From Bradyrhizobium sp. SZCCT0153 (GTDB lineage Bacteria > Pseudomonadota > Alphaproteobacteria > Rhizobiales > Xanthobacteraceae), in contig NZ_JAFCKS010000010.1 in assembly GCF_018129995.1 (NCBI RefSeq), positions 62,001 through 126,000 on the forward strand: a DNA stretch of 64,000 nt, written 5' to 3'. A program made the translations under genes and the position numbers. Below are positions 40,276-50,547 of the stretch, piece by piece. The number at the start of each line of letters is the position of its first letter. Within the stretch, counting starts at the first letter, position 1. The notes beneath the pieces are model-generated. The model saw only the letters and a list, made by a program, of their open reading frames with translations. It had not been told where the DNA came from and ran no database searches.

Positions 40276-41490
40276 CTACTCCTCAGGCGCGTTCTCGATC
40301 GGATCAAATCGGCTCGCATCGAGCCCGAGCAAATTCCACGACTGCTGCATGTGCTGCGGCAACGGCGCGGTGGCATCGATGAAGCCGCCGCGTGGATGCG
40401 GAATGACGATGCGGCGCGCGAGCAGATGCAGCCGGTTTTGCAGGCCGCCCGGCAACTGCCAGTTCTCGATGTTGAAATATTTGGGATCGCCCACGATGGG
40501 ATGGCCGATATGCTCCATGTGGGCGCGGAGCTGGTGGGTGCGGCCCGTCACCGGCTTCAGTGACACCCAGGTCAGCTTGTTGCCGGCGGTCTCGACCACC
40601 GCATAATACGTCACCGCGTGGCTCGCGCCCTCATCGCCATGCTGGGCGATGCGCATGATGGTGTCGTCCTCGCTCTCCTCCTTCGCAAGGAAAGTCGAGA
40701 TGCGGCCCTGCTTCGGCTTCGGCAGGCCCGGCACCAGCGCCCAATAGGTTTTCCGCGCCGACCGCGAGCGGAATGCACCGGTCAGATGCGAGGCGGCAAA
40801 GCGCGTCTTCGCGATGAGCAGGCAGCCGGACGTATCCTTGTCGATCCGATGCACAAGCCGCGGCTTCTGCCCTTTGGAGTCGCGCATCACGTCCAGCATC
40901 TGATCGATGTGTCGCGTCGTGCCAGAGCCGCCCTGCACCGCAAGCCCGAACGGCTTGTTCAGCACGAGGACGTCGTCGTCCTCGTAGATCGTCATCTCCT
41001 TCAGCGCGGCAAGCGTCTTTTGCGCGGCCTCGGACAGCGGGCTCGCCGCCTTCGGCGTGTCGAGCTTCAGAGGCGGTATGCGGACGCTCTGTCCTTCCTC
41101 CAGCCGGTCCTTGCTGTCGACGCGCTTGCCGTCGACGCGCAGCTCGCCTTTGCGCACGACGCGCTGGATGTGGGAGAACGACAGGCCGGGAAACCGCGCC
41201 TCCAGAAAGCGGTCGACCCGCATGTTGTTCTCGTCCGCCGTGACCTTGACGGTCTGCACCTTGGTCGGCAGCAGCGCCTCGACGGGCTTTTCCGGCGCGG
41301 GCGTTTCCGGCAGGGATTTGGGTGCGCGCCGCTCGACACGCTCGGCCGCAAAGCGCGGCGGCTTGCCACCCGGCTTGGCCCCGGGACGCGGCCCGGCCTT
41401 CTTGGCGCTGCGCGCCTTGAAGGGGCGCGCCTCCTTGCGCTCATCGCGCTCGCGGGGCTTCGGATTCATTCTCTTGATGCGGCGGCTCAT
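40276..41490 (-). CDS. RluA-family 23S rRNA pseudouridine synthase (RluC/D-like)
   Basis: 404 residues. A highly basic N-terminal extension of about 80 residues ('MSRRIKRMNPKPRERDERKEARPFKARSAKKAGPRPGAKPGGKPPRF') is unlike the short start of E. coli RluC. An S4 RNA-binding domain follows at about residues 88-140 ('MRVDRFLEARFPGLSFSHIQRVVRKGELRVDGKRV'), then the catalytic domain with Asp in 'RLVHRIDKDTSGCLLIAKT' and the block 'LKPVTGRTHQLRAHMEHIGHPIVGDPKY'. It converts uridines to pseudouridine in 23S rRNA. Which positions are modified cannot be decided. It is co-directional with and 49 bases after rarA. Confidence 0.94.
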   Translation of the reverse strand: MSRRIKRMNPKPRERDERKEARPFKARSAKKAGPRPGAKPGGKPPRFAAERVERRAPKSLPETPAPEKPVEALLPTKVQTVKVTADENNMRVDRFLEARFPGLSFSHIQRVVRKGELRVDGKRVDSKDRLEEGQSVRIPPLKLDTPKAASPLSEAAQKTLAALKEMTIYEDDDVLVLNKPFGLAVQGGSGTTRHIDQMLDVMRDSKGQKPRLVHRIDKDTSGCLLIAKTRFAASHLTGAFRSRSARKTYWALVPGLPKPKQGRISTFLAKEESEDDTIMRIAQHGDEGASHAVTYYAVVETAGNKLTWVSLKPVTGRTHQLRAHMEHIGHPIVGDPKYFNIENWQLPGGLQNRLHLLARRIVIPHPRGGFIDATAPLPQHMQQSWNLLGLDASRFDPIENAPEE

Positions 41491-41539
41491 GATGCCTGCC
41501 TAGCTCAAAAGTGCCCTTTCGTCACGACGAAACGGCAAT

Positions 41540-42873
41540 TTAGGCTCCGCCGCCCCGTTCCTTCCGCAGCTTGGCCCAGTAATCCAGCCGCTTGCGGATT
41601 TCGCGCTCAAAACCGCGCTCCGGGGGGTCGTAGAAGGTCTGGCGGCCTAGGGCTTCCGGAAAGTAGTCCTGGCCGGAAAAGGCGTCGGGGGCGTCGTGGT
41701 CGTATTCGTAGGACGCGCCGTAGCCTTCCGACTTCATCAGCTTGGTCGGGGAATTGAGAATGTGCTTGGGCGGCAGCAGCGAGCCGGCCTGTTTCGCGAC
41801 CTGCATCGCTGCGCCGAAGGCGGTGTAGACGGCATTCGATTTCGGCGCGGTAGCCAGATAGACCACGGCCTGCGCGATGGCGAGCTCGCCTTCGGGATGG
41901 CCGAGAAAGTCGAAAGCATCCTTGGCGGCATTGGCGATCATGAGCGCCTGCGGATCGGCAAGGCCGATGTCCTCGACCGCCATGCGCACCACGCGGCGGG
42001 CCAGGAACAGCGGGTCCTCGCCGGCATCGAGCATGCGCGCGAGATAATACAGCGCGGCATCGGGATCGGAGCCGCGCACCGACTTATGCAGCGCCGAGAT
42101 CAGGTTGTAGTGACCGTCGGCCGATTTGTCGTAGATCGGGGCGCGGCGCTGCAAAATCTCCTGCAACTGCGCGGCATCGAAAATCTCGTCCTTGCGCGCG
42201 GCGCGCCAGACTTCCTCGACCAGCGTCAGCGAGGCCCGCCCGTCCCCGTCGGCCATGCGCACCAGCACGGCGCGTGCCTCGGCATCGAGCGGCAGCTTGC
42301 GGCCCTCAACCTCCTCGGCATGCGCAAACAGCTTTTCGATCGCGGCCGCGTCGAGCGAGCGAAACACCAGCACGCGCGCCCGGGACAGAAGCGCCGCGTT
42401 GAGCTCGAAGGACGGGTTTTCGGTGGTGGCCCCTACCATCACCACGGTGCCATCTTCCATCACGGGCAGAAACGAATCCTGCTGGGCGCGGTTGAAACGA
42501 TGCACCTCGTCGACGAACAGCAGCGTGCCCTTGCCCATCTCGCGGCGGGCACGAGCGGCCTCGAAGGCCTTCTTCAAATCGGCAACGCCGGAGAACACGG
42601 CCGATATTTGCTCGAAGTGCAGATCCGTCGCATCCGCCAGCAGCCGCGCCACCGTGGTCTTGCCGGTGCCGGGCGGCCCCCAGAACACCAGCGAGCCAAG
42701 CGTGCGCGTCTCCAGCATCCGCGTCAGCGCGCCGTCGGGACCCAGGATATGATCCTGCCCGACGACCTCCGAGAGCGCGCGCGGCCGCAGCCTGTCCGGC
42801 AGCGGATGCGGAGCCTCGTGGTCGAGCCCCGCCGCGGCGAAGAGAGTTGGCGTCTCCTGCGATCGCTTCGGAC

Positions 42874-42877
<4 letters not shown>
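41540..42877 (-). CDS. rarA: Replication-associated recombination protein A (AAA+ ATPase)
   Basis: 445 residues of the MgsA/WRNIP1 family that acts at stalled replication forks and DNA gaps. The Walker A motif is 'GPPGTGKTTVARLLAD', Walker B is 'LLFVDEVHRFNRAQQD', sensor 1 is 'VGATTENPSFE', and the C-terminal family blocks 'KSVRGSDPDAALYYLARMLDAGEDPLFLARR' and 'YLATAPKSNAVYTAFGAA' are present. The ATG overlaps the stop of the Do-like protease gene (ATGA), so the two genes are translationally coupled. It lies upstream of the RluA-type gene on the same strand. Confidence 0.96.
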
Positions 42878-44280
<1,403 letters not shown>

Positions 44281-44592
44281 TCCTACCTCTCGGAAAAGAC
44301 GCCGGAATATAGGCGCGTTCGCCCCCCAATAGAAGGGCGCCGGACGGCAATATTCAGTCCCTTCCGGTGTCGCCCAAATGCAAGCCCGGCGTGCGAAATG
44401 GCAATTCGCCTGGGCGCCGGATTGGCATGATGCGCGTCATCTTGCATTCTGGCCGACGGTGGATTCGGTTGCAGCGAATTTGCATCATTGGGAACCGCGC
44501 AACCGGGCCGCGCCGTCGCGGGGCAGTCATCGATCGATCCTAGGCTCTCCGCCAGTGACTTGGGGAAGTTCATCAAACGATGGAGTCATGAC
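44281..44592. other. 312-base intergenic region between the protease and porin genes
   Basis: The genes are divergent, so both promoters should lie here, but I cannot point to a convincing -35/-10 pair. No ORF is supported. The region is mixed in composition, with AT-richer pieces near 44340 and 44390-44470. Confidence 0.55.
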
Positions 44593-46206
44593 GTGAGCAG
44601 GACAAGAATTGCAGCCACGGCGATTGGTCTCGCCGGCGCGCTGGCGGCCTCGCAGGCCCACGCCCAATCGACAAGCAGCAGCGATCAGGAGATCGCGCTT
44701 CTGAAGCAGCAGTTGAAGATGCTGGAGCAGAAGCTCGACAAGCTCCAGAGCCAGACCGCCGCGAACACCGCGGCCACGGCGAAGGCCAGGGTTGAAGCGA
44801 AGGCGGAGGCAAAAGCCGAAGCTCGATCCGAAGCGAAGGCCGTCGTCGCCAATGCCAACGCGGCGATCTCGCTCAAGGGACCGGCGCCAGCCTCGGGCGT
44901 CGTCGTGACGATGCCGAACAACCGTCCGACTATCTGCACCGCCGACCAGGCGAACTGCGTCGCGATCACCAGCCGCGTGCACTGGGATGTCGGCGGCTAC
45001 GACTATCGTCCCAACACGGCGGCGACCGTTCCGCAAAAGCTCGACAGTGGCGAGAACGTCCGCCGCGCGCGCATCGGACTTACCGGCAAGTTCTTCAACG
45101 ACTGGAACTTCGCACTGGTCTACGACTTCGGGGGCACTTCCGACGGATTCGGCGGCGCAGCGCCTGGCTCGCTGCCCGGCGGCGGCGTCTCCGGCGTCGA
45201 GAACGCCTATCTCAGCTACACCGGCCTGAAGCCGTTCGGTGGACGGATGGCGATCGAGGCCGGCGTCATGGACTTGCCATACACCATGGACGAGGCCACG
45301 AGCTCCAACGACATCATGTTCATGGAGCGCGCCTCGCCCGGCGTCATCGCGACCAACATCGCCGCCGGCGACTTCCGCTCGGCGGTCGGCACGCGCTGGT
45401 TCAACGACCAGCTGTGGATCGGCGGCTATGTCACGGGGCCCTCAACAGGTGCGATTCACTCCGCCTCGAGCGCGGCTCCGGCGGGCACGAGCGAGCAATA
45501 CGGCGCGGTGGCGCGTATTGCCGGCAACCCGGTCAGCGGCAAGGACTACTCGGTGCATATCGGCGCCGATGCGCAATGGCTGATTCAGCCGCCGCGCAAT
45601 CTGATCGCCAACACCCAGACGGTCACGCTGAGCGATCGTCCGGAATTGCGTCTCGATCCGACCACGCTGATCTCGACCGGCGCCATCGCCAATGCCTCGG
45701 GCGCGCAGGTCTATAGCGTCGAGGCAGCAGCGACCTATGGTCCCTTCATCGTTCAAGGCGAGTATTTCTGGTACAATGTGGACCGAACAGCCCACACCGG
45801 CGTGCCGCTGGTCGGTGCGCCGAGCCTGAAATTCCAGGGCGGTTACGCGCAGGCCGGCTACGTGCTGACCGGCGAAGGCCGGAGCTACAACGCGGCCAAC
45901 GCGGCCTACAACGGCGTCAAGCCGGCACATCCGTTCTCGCTCGACGGCGGCGGCTGGGGCGCCTGGGAAATCGCGGGACGCTTCTCGACGATCGACCTCA
46001 ACAACCAGTTGGGAACGGCGACCGGCATCGCCGGCGGCCGGCAGACCGTCTACACGGCGGCGCTGAACTGGTACGTCAACGGCAACGTCCGCTTCATGCT
46101 CGACTATCTGCACGGCACGGTGTCGCGGCAGGCCTCGCCGGTCTCGACCGCCGATGTCGGCTCGAAGTTCGACGCGGTCGCGATGCGCACGCAGTTCGCG
46201 TTCTGA
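44593..46206 (+). CDS. OprP/OprO-type outer membrane porin
   Basis: 537 residues from GTG 44593, with GGAG at 44582-44585; the start is supported by the signal peptide 'VSRTRIAATAIGLAGALAASQAHA'. A coiled-coil segment ('SDQEIALLKQQLKMLEQKLDKLQSQ') and an Ala/Lys/Glu-rich stretch ('AKARVEAKAEAKAEARSEAK') precede the beta-barrel. The barrel blocks 'GENVRRARIGLTGKFFNDWNFALVYDFGG' and 'AYLSYTGLKPFGGRMAIEAGVMDLPYTMDEATSSNDIMFMERA' are those of the phosphate-selective porin family, and the chain ends with Phe ('MRTQFAF'), the usual outer-membrane sorting signal. The selectivity (phosphate or other anions) is not readable from sequence. Confidence 0.93.
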   Translation: MSRTRIAATAIGLAGALAASQAHAQSTSSSDQEIALLKQQLKMLEQKLDKLQSQTAANTAATAKARVEAKAEAKAEARSEAKAVVANANAAISLKGPAPASGVVVTMPNNRPTICTADQANCVAITSRVHWDVGGYDYRPNTAATVPQKLDSGENVRRARIGLTGKFFNDWNFALVYDFGGTSDGFGGAAPGSLPGGGVSGVENAYLSYTGLKPFGGRMAIEAGVMDLPYTMDEATSSNDIMFMERASPGVIATNIAAGDFRSAVGTRWFNDQLWIGGYVTGPSTGAIHSASSAAPAGTSEQYGAVARIAGNPVSGKDYSVHIGADAQWLIQPPRNLIANTQTVTLSDRPELRLDPTTLISTGAIANASGAQVYSVEAAATYGPFIVQGEYFWYNVDRTAHTGVPLVGAPSLKFQGGYAQAGYVLTGEGRSYNAANAAYNGVKPAHPFSLDGGGWGAWEIAGRFSTIDLNNQLGTATGIAGGRQTVYTAALNWYVNGNVRFMLDYLHGTVSRQASPVSTADVGSKFDAVAMRTQFAF

Positions 46207-46247
46207 AGCGAGATCTTCCGGGAGCGGCACGGTCCGCTCCCGGATAC

Positions 46248-46625
46248 CTATGCGGCGCGCTTCGGCTTCTTCACGACCACCGGCGGCGGCGCGCAGGACA
46301 GCCGCTGCTGATGGCTCTCGCCCCACGCCTTCAATATGTCGATCACCGGCCGCAGGCTCTCACCGAGCTCGGAGAGGCAATACTCAACGCGCGGCGGCAC
46401 CTCGGCATAGACCTTGCGAATGACGAGCTTGTCCTCCTCCAGCGCGCGAAGCTGCTTGGTCAGCATGCGCTGGGTGATGCCCGGCATCCGGCGGCGCAGT
46501 TCGCCGAAGCGCTGGGTGCCGTCCTGGAGGTGGTAGAGGATCACGCCCTTCCACTTGCCGTCGATCAGATCCAGCGTCGCCTCGACCGAGCAGCCGGGAC
46601 GCCGGGCAAAATCCCGCCGTTTCAT
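46248..46625 (-). CDS. HxlR-family winged-helix transcriptional regulator
   Basis: 125 residues with the HxlR core 'GCSVEATLDLIDGKWKGVILYHLQDGTQRFGELRRRMPGITQRMLTKQLRALEEDKLVIRKVYAEVPPRVEYCLSELGESLRPVIDIL'. The Cys near the N-terminus ('RPGCSVEATLD') matches the redox-sensing Cys of YodB/QorR/HypR-type regulators of quinone reductases. It is divergent from an MDR quinone-oxidoreductase-like gene (46760), with an inverted repeat TATAGT..ACTATA in the shared gap. Redox or quinone-responsive control of that gene is likely but inferred. Confidence 0.94.
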   Translation of the reverse strand: MKRRDFARRPGCSVEATLDLIDGKWKGVILYHLQDGTQRFGELRRRMPGITQRMLTKQLRALEEDKLVIRKVYAEVPPRVEYCLSELGESLRPVIDILKAWGESHQQRLSCAPPPVVVKKPKRAA

Positions 46626-46636
46626 GCGTGTTTCCC

Positions 46637-46660
46637 TATAGTATCCAAACAGGGACTATA
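46637..46660. promoter_or_regulatory. Inverted repeat TATAGT-N12-ACTATA, candidate HxlR operator
   Basis: TATAGT (46637-46642) and ACTATA (46655-46660) form an inverted repeat with a 12-base spacer, only about 12 bases from the start codon of the HxlR gene and about 100 bases from that of the MDR gene. The size and AT content fit operators of HxlR regulators, and self-repression would be expected from its position. Confidence 0.5.
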
Positions 46661-46759
46661 TCCCCGAATTTACAGTACTTGCCAAATCGGAGCCAGAGCG
46701 ACAGTTAGCAAGCCAGGCGCACACCTCACAAGCTCTGCGCCATCTGATGGAGACAAGCC

Positions 46760-47773
46760 ATGAAGGCCGTCGGCTACAAGAAATCGCTTCCGATCGAGGA
46801 TCAGGACGCGCTGTTCGATTTCGAGACCACAAAGACCGAGCCCAAGGGCCGCGATATCCGCGTCGCCGTAAAGGCGATCTCGGCCAATCCGGTCGACTAC
46901 AAGGTTCGCAAGCGCGCAGCTCCACCCGAGGGCGAGACCAAGATTCTGGGCTATGACGCGGCCGGCGTGGTCGATGCCGTCGGGCCCGAGGTGACGCTGT
47001 TCAGGCCGGGCGACGAGGTGTTTTACGCCGGCTCGATCCTGCGCCAGGGCACCAATTCCGAATTCCATCTGGTCGACGAGCGCATCGTCGGCAACAAGCC
47101 GAAGAGCCTGTCGTTTGCGCAGGCCGCCGCCCTCCCCCTCACCTCCATCACCGCCTGGGAATTGCTGTTCGACCGGCTCGGCGCGGTGCCCGGCAAGAGC
47201 GTCGACCCACGCACGCTGCTGATCACGGGCGGCGCCGGCGGCGTCGGCTCGATCCTGATCCAGCTTGCGCGCCGCCTCACCGGTCTCACGGTGGTCGCGA
47301 CCGCGACGCGGCCGGATTCGCAAAAATGGTGCCTCGACCTCGGCGCGCATGCGGTGATCGACCACGGCAAGCCGATGAAGGAGCAGATCGAGAAGCTGAA
47401 GCTGCCGCCGGTCGCGCTGGTCGCGAGCCTCACCTTCACCGAACAGCACTACAAGGCGATCGCCGAGTTGATGGCGCCGCAGGGCAAGTTCGGCCTGATC
47501 GACGATCCGCCAGAGTTCACCATGAGCACGTTCAAGGGCAAGGCGATCTCGGTGCACTGGGAATCGATGTTCACGCGCTCCTCGTTCCAGACGCCGGACA
47601 TGATCGCGCAGCATCATCTGCTCAATGACGTCGCCGACCTCATCGACAAGGGCGTGCTGCGCACCACGCTCGACCAGACTTTCGGCACGATCAACGCGGC
47701 CAACCTCAAGCGCGCGCACACGCTCTTGGAGAGCGGCAAGTCGCGTGGGAAGATCGTGCTGGAGGGGTGGTAG
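46760..47773 (+). CDS. Medium-chain dehydrogenase/reductase, quinone-oxidoreductase-like
   Basis: 337 residues. The GroES-like N-terminal domain includes 'VAVKAISANPVDYKVRKRAAPPEGETKILGYDAAGVVDAVGPEV' and the NADP-binding Rossmann domain 'TLLITGGAGGVGSILIQLARRLTGLTVVATATRPDSQKWCLDLGAHAVIDH'. No zinc-binding Cys residues are visible, so it belongs to the zinc-independent quinone-oxidoreductase/zinc-type ADH-like branch (ZADH1). It would reduce quinones or enones with NADPH. It is paired divergently with HxlR. Confidence 0.93.
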   Translation: MKAVGYKKSLPIEDQDALFDFETTKTEPKGRDIRVAVKAISANPVDYKVRKRAAPPEGETKILGYDAAGVVDAVGPEVTLFRPGDEVFYAGSILRQGTNSEFHLVDERIVGNKPKSLSFAQAAALPLTSITAWELLFDRLGAVPGKSVDPRTLLITGGAGGVGSILIQLARRLTGLTVVATATRPDSQKWCLDLGAHAVIDHGKPMKEQIEKLKLPPVALVASLTFTEQHYKAIAELMAPQGKFGLIDDPPEFTMSTFKGKAISVHWESMFTRSSFQTPDMIAQHHLLNDVADLIDKGVLRTTLDQTFGTINAANLKRAHTLLESGKSRGKIVLEGW

Positions 47774-47790
47774 CAGCCACAGCGTTGCTG

Positions 47791-47884
47791 CGTAGGGTGG
47801 GCAAAGGCGCACTCGCGCCGTGCCCACCATCTCTCGACAGATGCGGCAGAAGTGGTGGGCACGCTTCGCTTTGCCCACCCTACG
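47791..47884. repeat. Palindromic repeat family B, copy 3
   Basis: CGTAGGGTGGGCAAAGGCGC at the left and GGTGGGCACGCTTCGCTTTGCCCACCCTACG at the right are inverted relative to each other. The right end contains the stop codon of the DUF1330 gene, so this copy touches a coding region. Confidence 0.8.
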
Positions 47885-48179
47885 ATTCCAGCGTCACGCC
47901 CTCGACGAACATCAACCGTCGCTCCAGCGCCGTATGCCGCAGCTTCAGCGCCTCGGCATATTCCGCCGACGCGTACCATTCGCGCGCCCGCGCCATCGTG
48001 GGAAACTCGACGATGATGATGGTCTTGGGCGGCGGGCCACCCTCCACCACCTCAGTGGCGCCGCCGCGCGCGAGGTAGCGGCCGCCATATTGCGCGATGG
48101 TTGTTGCTGCAAGCGAGCGATAGGCCTCCATCGCGGCCCTGTTGCGGGCCTCGACTTCGGAGATCACATAGGCGGGCAT
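47880..48179 (-). CDS. DUF1330 family protein
   Basis: 99 residues with the DUF1330 signature: 'AYVISEVEARNRAAMEAYRSLAATTIAQYGGRYLARGGATEVVEGGPPPKTIIIVEFPTMARAREWYASAEYAEALKLRHTALERRLMFVEGV'. This is a ferredoxin-like dimeric barrel of unknown function found beside oxidoreductases. Its last codons and stop lie in repeat B3, so the last residues may have been changed by the repeat. The SDR gene lies 10 bases upstream, so the two are likely co-transcribed. Confidence 0.9.
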   Translation of the reverse strand: MPAYVISEVEARNRAAMEAYRSLAATTIAQYGGRYLARGGATEVVEGGPPPKTIIIVEFPTMARAREWYASAEYAEALKLRHTALERRLMFVEGVTLES

Positions 48180-48188
48180 GTGTGCGCC

Positions 48189-48977
48189 TCACGCGATCGT
48201 GTTGACGATGCCGCCTTCCGCGCGCAGTGCCGCTCCGTTGGTCGCAGAGGCTTGCTTCGAGGCGACGTAGACAACCATGTTGGCGATCTCGTCGACGCTG
48301 GCGAAGCGCTGGATCAGCGAGCTCGGTCGATGCTGCTTGACGAAATTGGCAGCGGCTTCATCCACCGACTGTCCATTCTGCTTGGCGAGATCCTTCACGA
48401 AGGTCTCGACGCCTTCCGACATGGTCGGACCCGGCAGCACGGAATTGACGGTGACGCCGGTGCCGCGGGTGAGCTGGGCAAGCCCGCGCGCGACCGAGAG
48501 CTGGGCCGTCTTGCTCATGCCGTAATGGATCATCTCGACGGGAATGTTGAGGCCGGATTCCGAGGAGATGAAGACGATCCGGCCCCAATTGCGCTTGAGC
48601 ATACCCTTCAGATACGCGCGCGACAGCCGCACGCCGCTCATGACGTTGACCTCGAAGAAGCGACTCCAGTCCTCGTCGGGAATGTCGAAAAAGTCCTTCG
48701 GCTCGAAGATGCCGGCATTGTTGATGAGGATGTCGACCTCGGGCAGCGCCGCCACGAGCGCCTTGCAGCCCGCCGCCGTCGAGACGTCGGCGGCGATGCC
48801 GCGCACCTTGGCACCGGCCGCCTCCAGCTTACGCGCGGCCACATCGACCTTGTCCTGGCCGCGACCGTTGATCACGACGCTCGCGCCTGAGCCCGCGAGG
48901 CCCTTGGCGATGGCGTGGCCGATGCCGGCGGTCGAGCCGGTCACGAGGGCGGTCTTTCCGGAAAGGTCGATGTTCAT
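48189..48977 (-). CDS. Short-chain dehydrogenase/reductase
   Basis: 262 residues from the ATG giving 'MNIDLSGKTALVTGSTAGIGHAIAKGLAGSGASVVINGRGQDKV', with GGAGACG upstream. The Rossmann motif is 'TGSTAGIG', the structural motif 'NNAG' is in 'DILINNAGIFEP', and the active-site Ser and Tyr/Lys are in 'ISSESGLNIPVEMIHYGMSKTAQL'. Classical SDR length, NADP-preferring by its 'GRG' end at strand 2. Substrate unknown. It precedes DUF1330 in a likely two-gene unit. Confidence 0.93.
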   Translation of the reverse strand: MNIDLSGKTALVTGSTAGIGHAIAKGLAGSGASVVINGRGQDKVDVAARKLEAAGAKVRGIAADVSTAAGCKALVAALPEVDILINNAGIFEPKDFFDIPDEDWSRFFEVNVMSGVRLSRAYLKGMLKRNWGRIVFISSESGLNIPVEMIHYGMSKTAQLSVARGLAQLTRGTGVTVNSVLPGPTMSEGVETFVKDLAKQNGQSVDEAAANFVKQHRPSSLIQRFASVDEIANMVVYVASKQASATNGAALRAEGGIVNTIA

Positions 48978-49055
48978 GCGTCGTCTCCATTGAGGCTGAC
49001 GCAGATATCGTGCGCTACACAAGCAGCTTCAATCGCCCTCACCGACGCGTGAGGA

Positions 49056-49888
49056 TCAGTTGCGCGCCCGTAGTGTCCTGAGAAAGGCGACGATCGCATC
49101 GAGGTCCTGCGCCGTCATGCTGGCGTAGGCAGCATAGGCCATCGGCGGCTTGAGCTTGTGGCCGTCGCGCGCGATGCCTTGCGTAATCGCACGTTTGATT
49201 TCGTCATCGCTCCACGCGCCGAGACCTGCGCCGGGATCCGGGGTGATATTGGGGGAGACGGATTCGCCCCAGGGCCCCCTAAATGTCCGACCGCCCTTGC
49301 CGCTCGCTGCGGCGAAATCGTGCACGGCGGACGGGCCCTCCGGCGTGTGGCATTCCAGGCAATGGGCGATGGTCAGCAGATAACGGCCATGCGCAAGCTG
49401 GTCGGACAGCTCCTGCTCGCTTGCTTGCCGGCATAGATCGGCGTCTCCGGCTTCAGCGCGATCTTGTATTCCGGGGCCGGCGTCTCGTGTCGCACCGGAG
49501 GCACGGAGCGCAAGTAAGCCGCGAGCGCATCGAGATCGCGGGCGGTGAGCACCGTGTAGAACGCAGTCGGCATGATCGGCGCGACCCTGGTCCCGTTCGG
49601 CCTGTTGCCGCTGACGAGAAACCGCTTCAGCTCGGCGTCGCTCCAATTGCCGATCCCGGTGTCCTTGTCCGGCGTGATGTTGGAACCGGTGACCTTGAAT
49701 GCCGGCTCGTCGAAGGTCTGCCCGCCCGACAATGCGCGCGAGAGATCGAGGCCCTGCGGCGCGCGCGGGGTGTGGCAGTTGTGGCAGACCATCACGCTGT
49801 TGACGAGATAGGCGCCGCGCTCGACCAGCGTCTCGCAGGTGGCCGGCGACATCAGCATCGCCAGCGCAATCCCAACCACAATCCTCAT
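49056..49888 (-). pseudogene. Di-haem cytochrome c gene interrupted by a frameshift
   Basis: The first frame (49373-49888) encodes a signal peptide ('MRIVVGIALAMLMSPATC'), the haem site CHNCH and blocks such as 'GSNITPDKDTGIGNWSDAELKRFLVSG', up to 'KPETPIYAGKQAS'. The second frame (to 49056) continues with 'SEQELSDQLAHGRYLLTIAH', the second haem site CLECH and 'VSPNITPDPGAGLGAWSDDEIKRAI'. The frames join in the GCAAGCAAGCGAGCA stretch around 49415-49432. One base appears lost there, so the product would stop early. Restored, it is a protein of about 276 residues of the alcohol-dehydrogenase cytochrome family. Sequencing error is an alternative. Confidence 0.85.
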
Positions 49889-49954
49889 GTCAGCCCCCCG
49901 GCCCGCATTGCCTTCAACAAAACGATCGTGCGCGGCATGAGATATCGCCGCGCT

Positions 49955-49986
49955 ATAAAAAAAGCGGCGCCCTGGGGCGCCGCTTT
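49955..49986 (-). terminator. Terminator at the end of the ribosomal protein operon
   Basis: AAAGCGGCGCC (49961-49971) pairs perfectly with GGCGCCGCTTT (49976-49986). On the minus strand seven T residues follow, about 25 bases after the rplQ stop. Confidence 0.92.
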
Positions 49987-50010
49987 CTGAAAACTGAAAT
50001 GCCGGTCGGC

Positions 50011-50427
50011 TTACGCCGCCTCGGCTTCCTTCTCCTGCACCGGACCGGAATCCTGGCCCTTGGCATCGACGTCGCGATCGACGAACTCGATCACGGCCAT
50101 CGCGGCGTTGTCGCCGTAGCGGAAGCCGGCCTTGATGATGCGGGTGTAGCCGCCCTGGCGGTCCTTGTAGCGGGTCGCCAGGACGTCGAACAGCTTCCTG
50201 ACCTGATCCTTGTCGCGCATCTCGGAGATGGCCTGGCGGCGCATGGCGAGACCGCCCTTCTTGCCGAGGGTGACGAGCTTCTCGACGATCGGACGCAGCT
50301 CCTTCGCCTTCGGCAGCGTGGTGACGATCTGCTCGTGCTTGATCAGCGCGGCGCACATGTTGGCGAACATCGCGCGGCGATGCTCGGCAGTGCGGTTGAG
50401 CTTCCGATGAACCTTGCCGTGACGCAT
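50011..50427 (-). CDS. rplQ: 50S ribosomal protein L17
   Basis: 138 residues with the L17 start 'MRHGKVHRKLNRTAEHRRAMFANMCAALIKHEQIVTTLPKAKELRPIVEKLVTLGKKG'. The C-terminus carries a lineage-specific acidic tail ('DAKGQDSGPVQEKEAEAA'). It is the last gene of the operon, with a strong terminator downstream and an inverted repeat between it and rpoA. Confidence 0.99.
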   Translation of the reverse strand: MRHGKVHRKLNRTAEHRRAMFANMCAALIKHEQIVTTLPKAKELRPIVEKLVTLGKKGGLAMRRQAISEMRDKDQVRKLFDVLATRYKDRQGGYTRIIKAGFRYGDNAAMAVIEFVDRDVDAKGQDSGPVQEKEAEAA

Positions 50428-50503
50428 TGATCTATTCCTTGACTTGTCTTCGTCGCGACGGTTCGTCGGACTTGTTGCTCAGGTGGGCTGCCTGCGTTCG
50501 CCC

Positions 50504-50532
50504 GCTAAAGCGCGATGAACTCGCGCTTTAGC
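50504..50532. repeat. Hairpin repeat between rpoA and rplQ (family C, half copy)
   Basis: GCTAAAGCGCGA and TCGCGCTTTAGC form a perfect 12-base stem with the loop TGAAC. The same sequence opens repeat C1 at 24933. It lies inside the ribosomal operon. Confidence 0.8.
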
Positions 50533-50547
50533 CTGTCGTAGCTCGGA

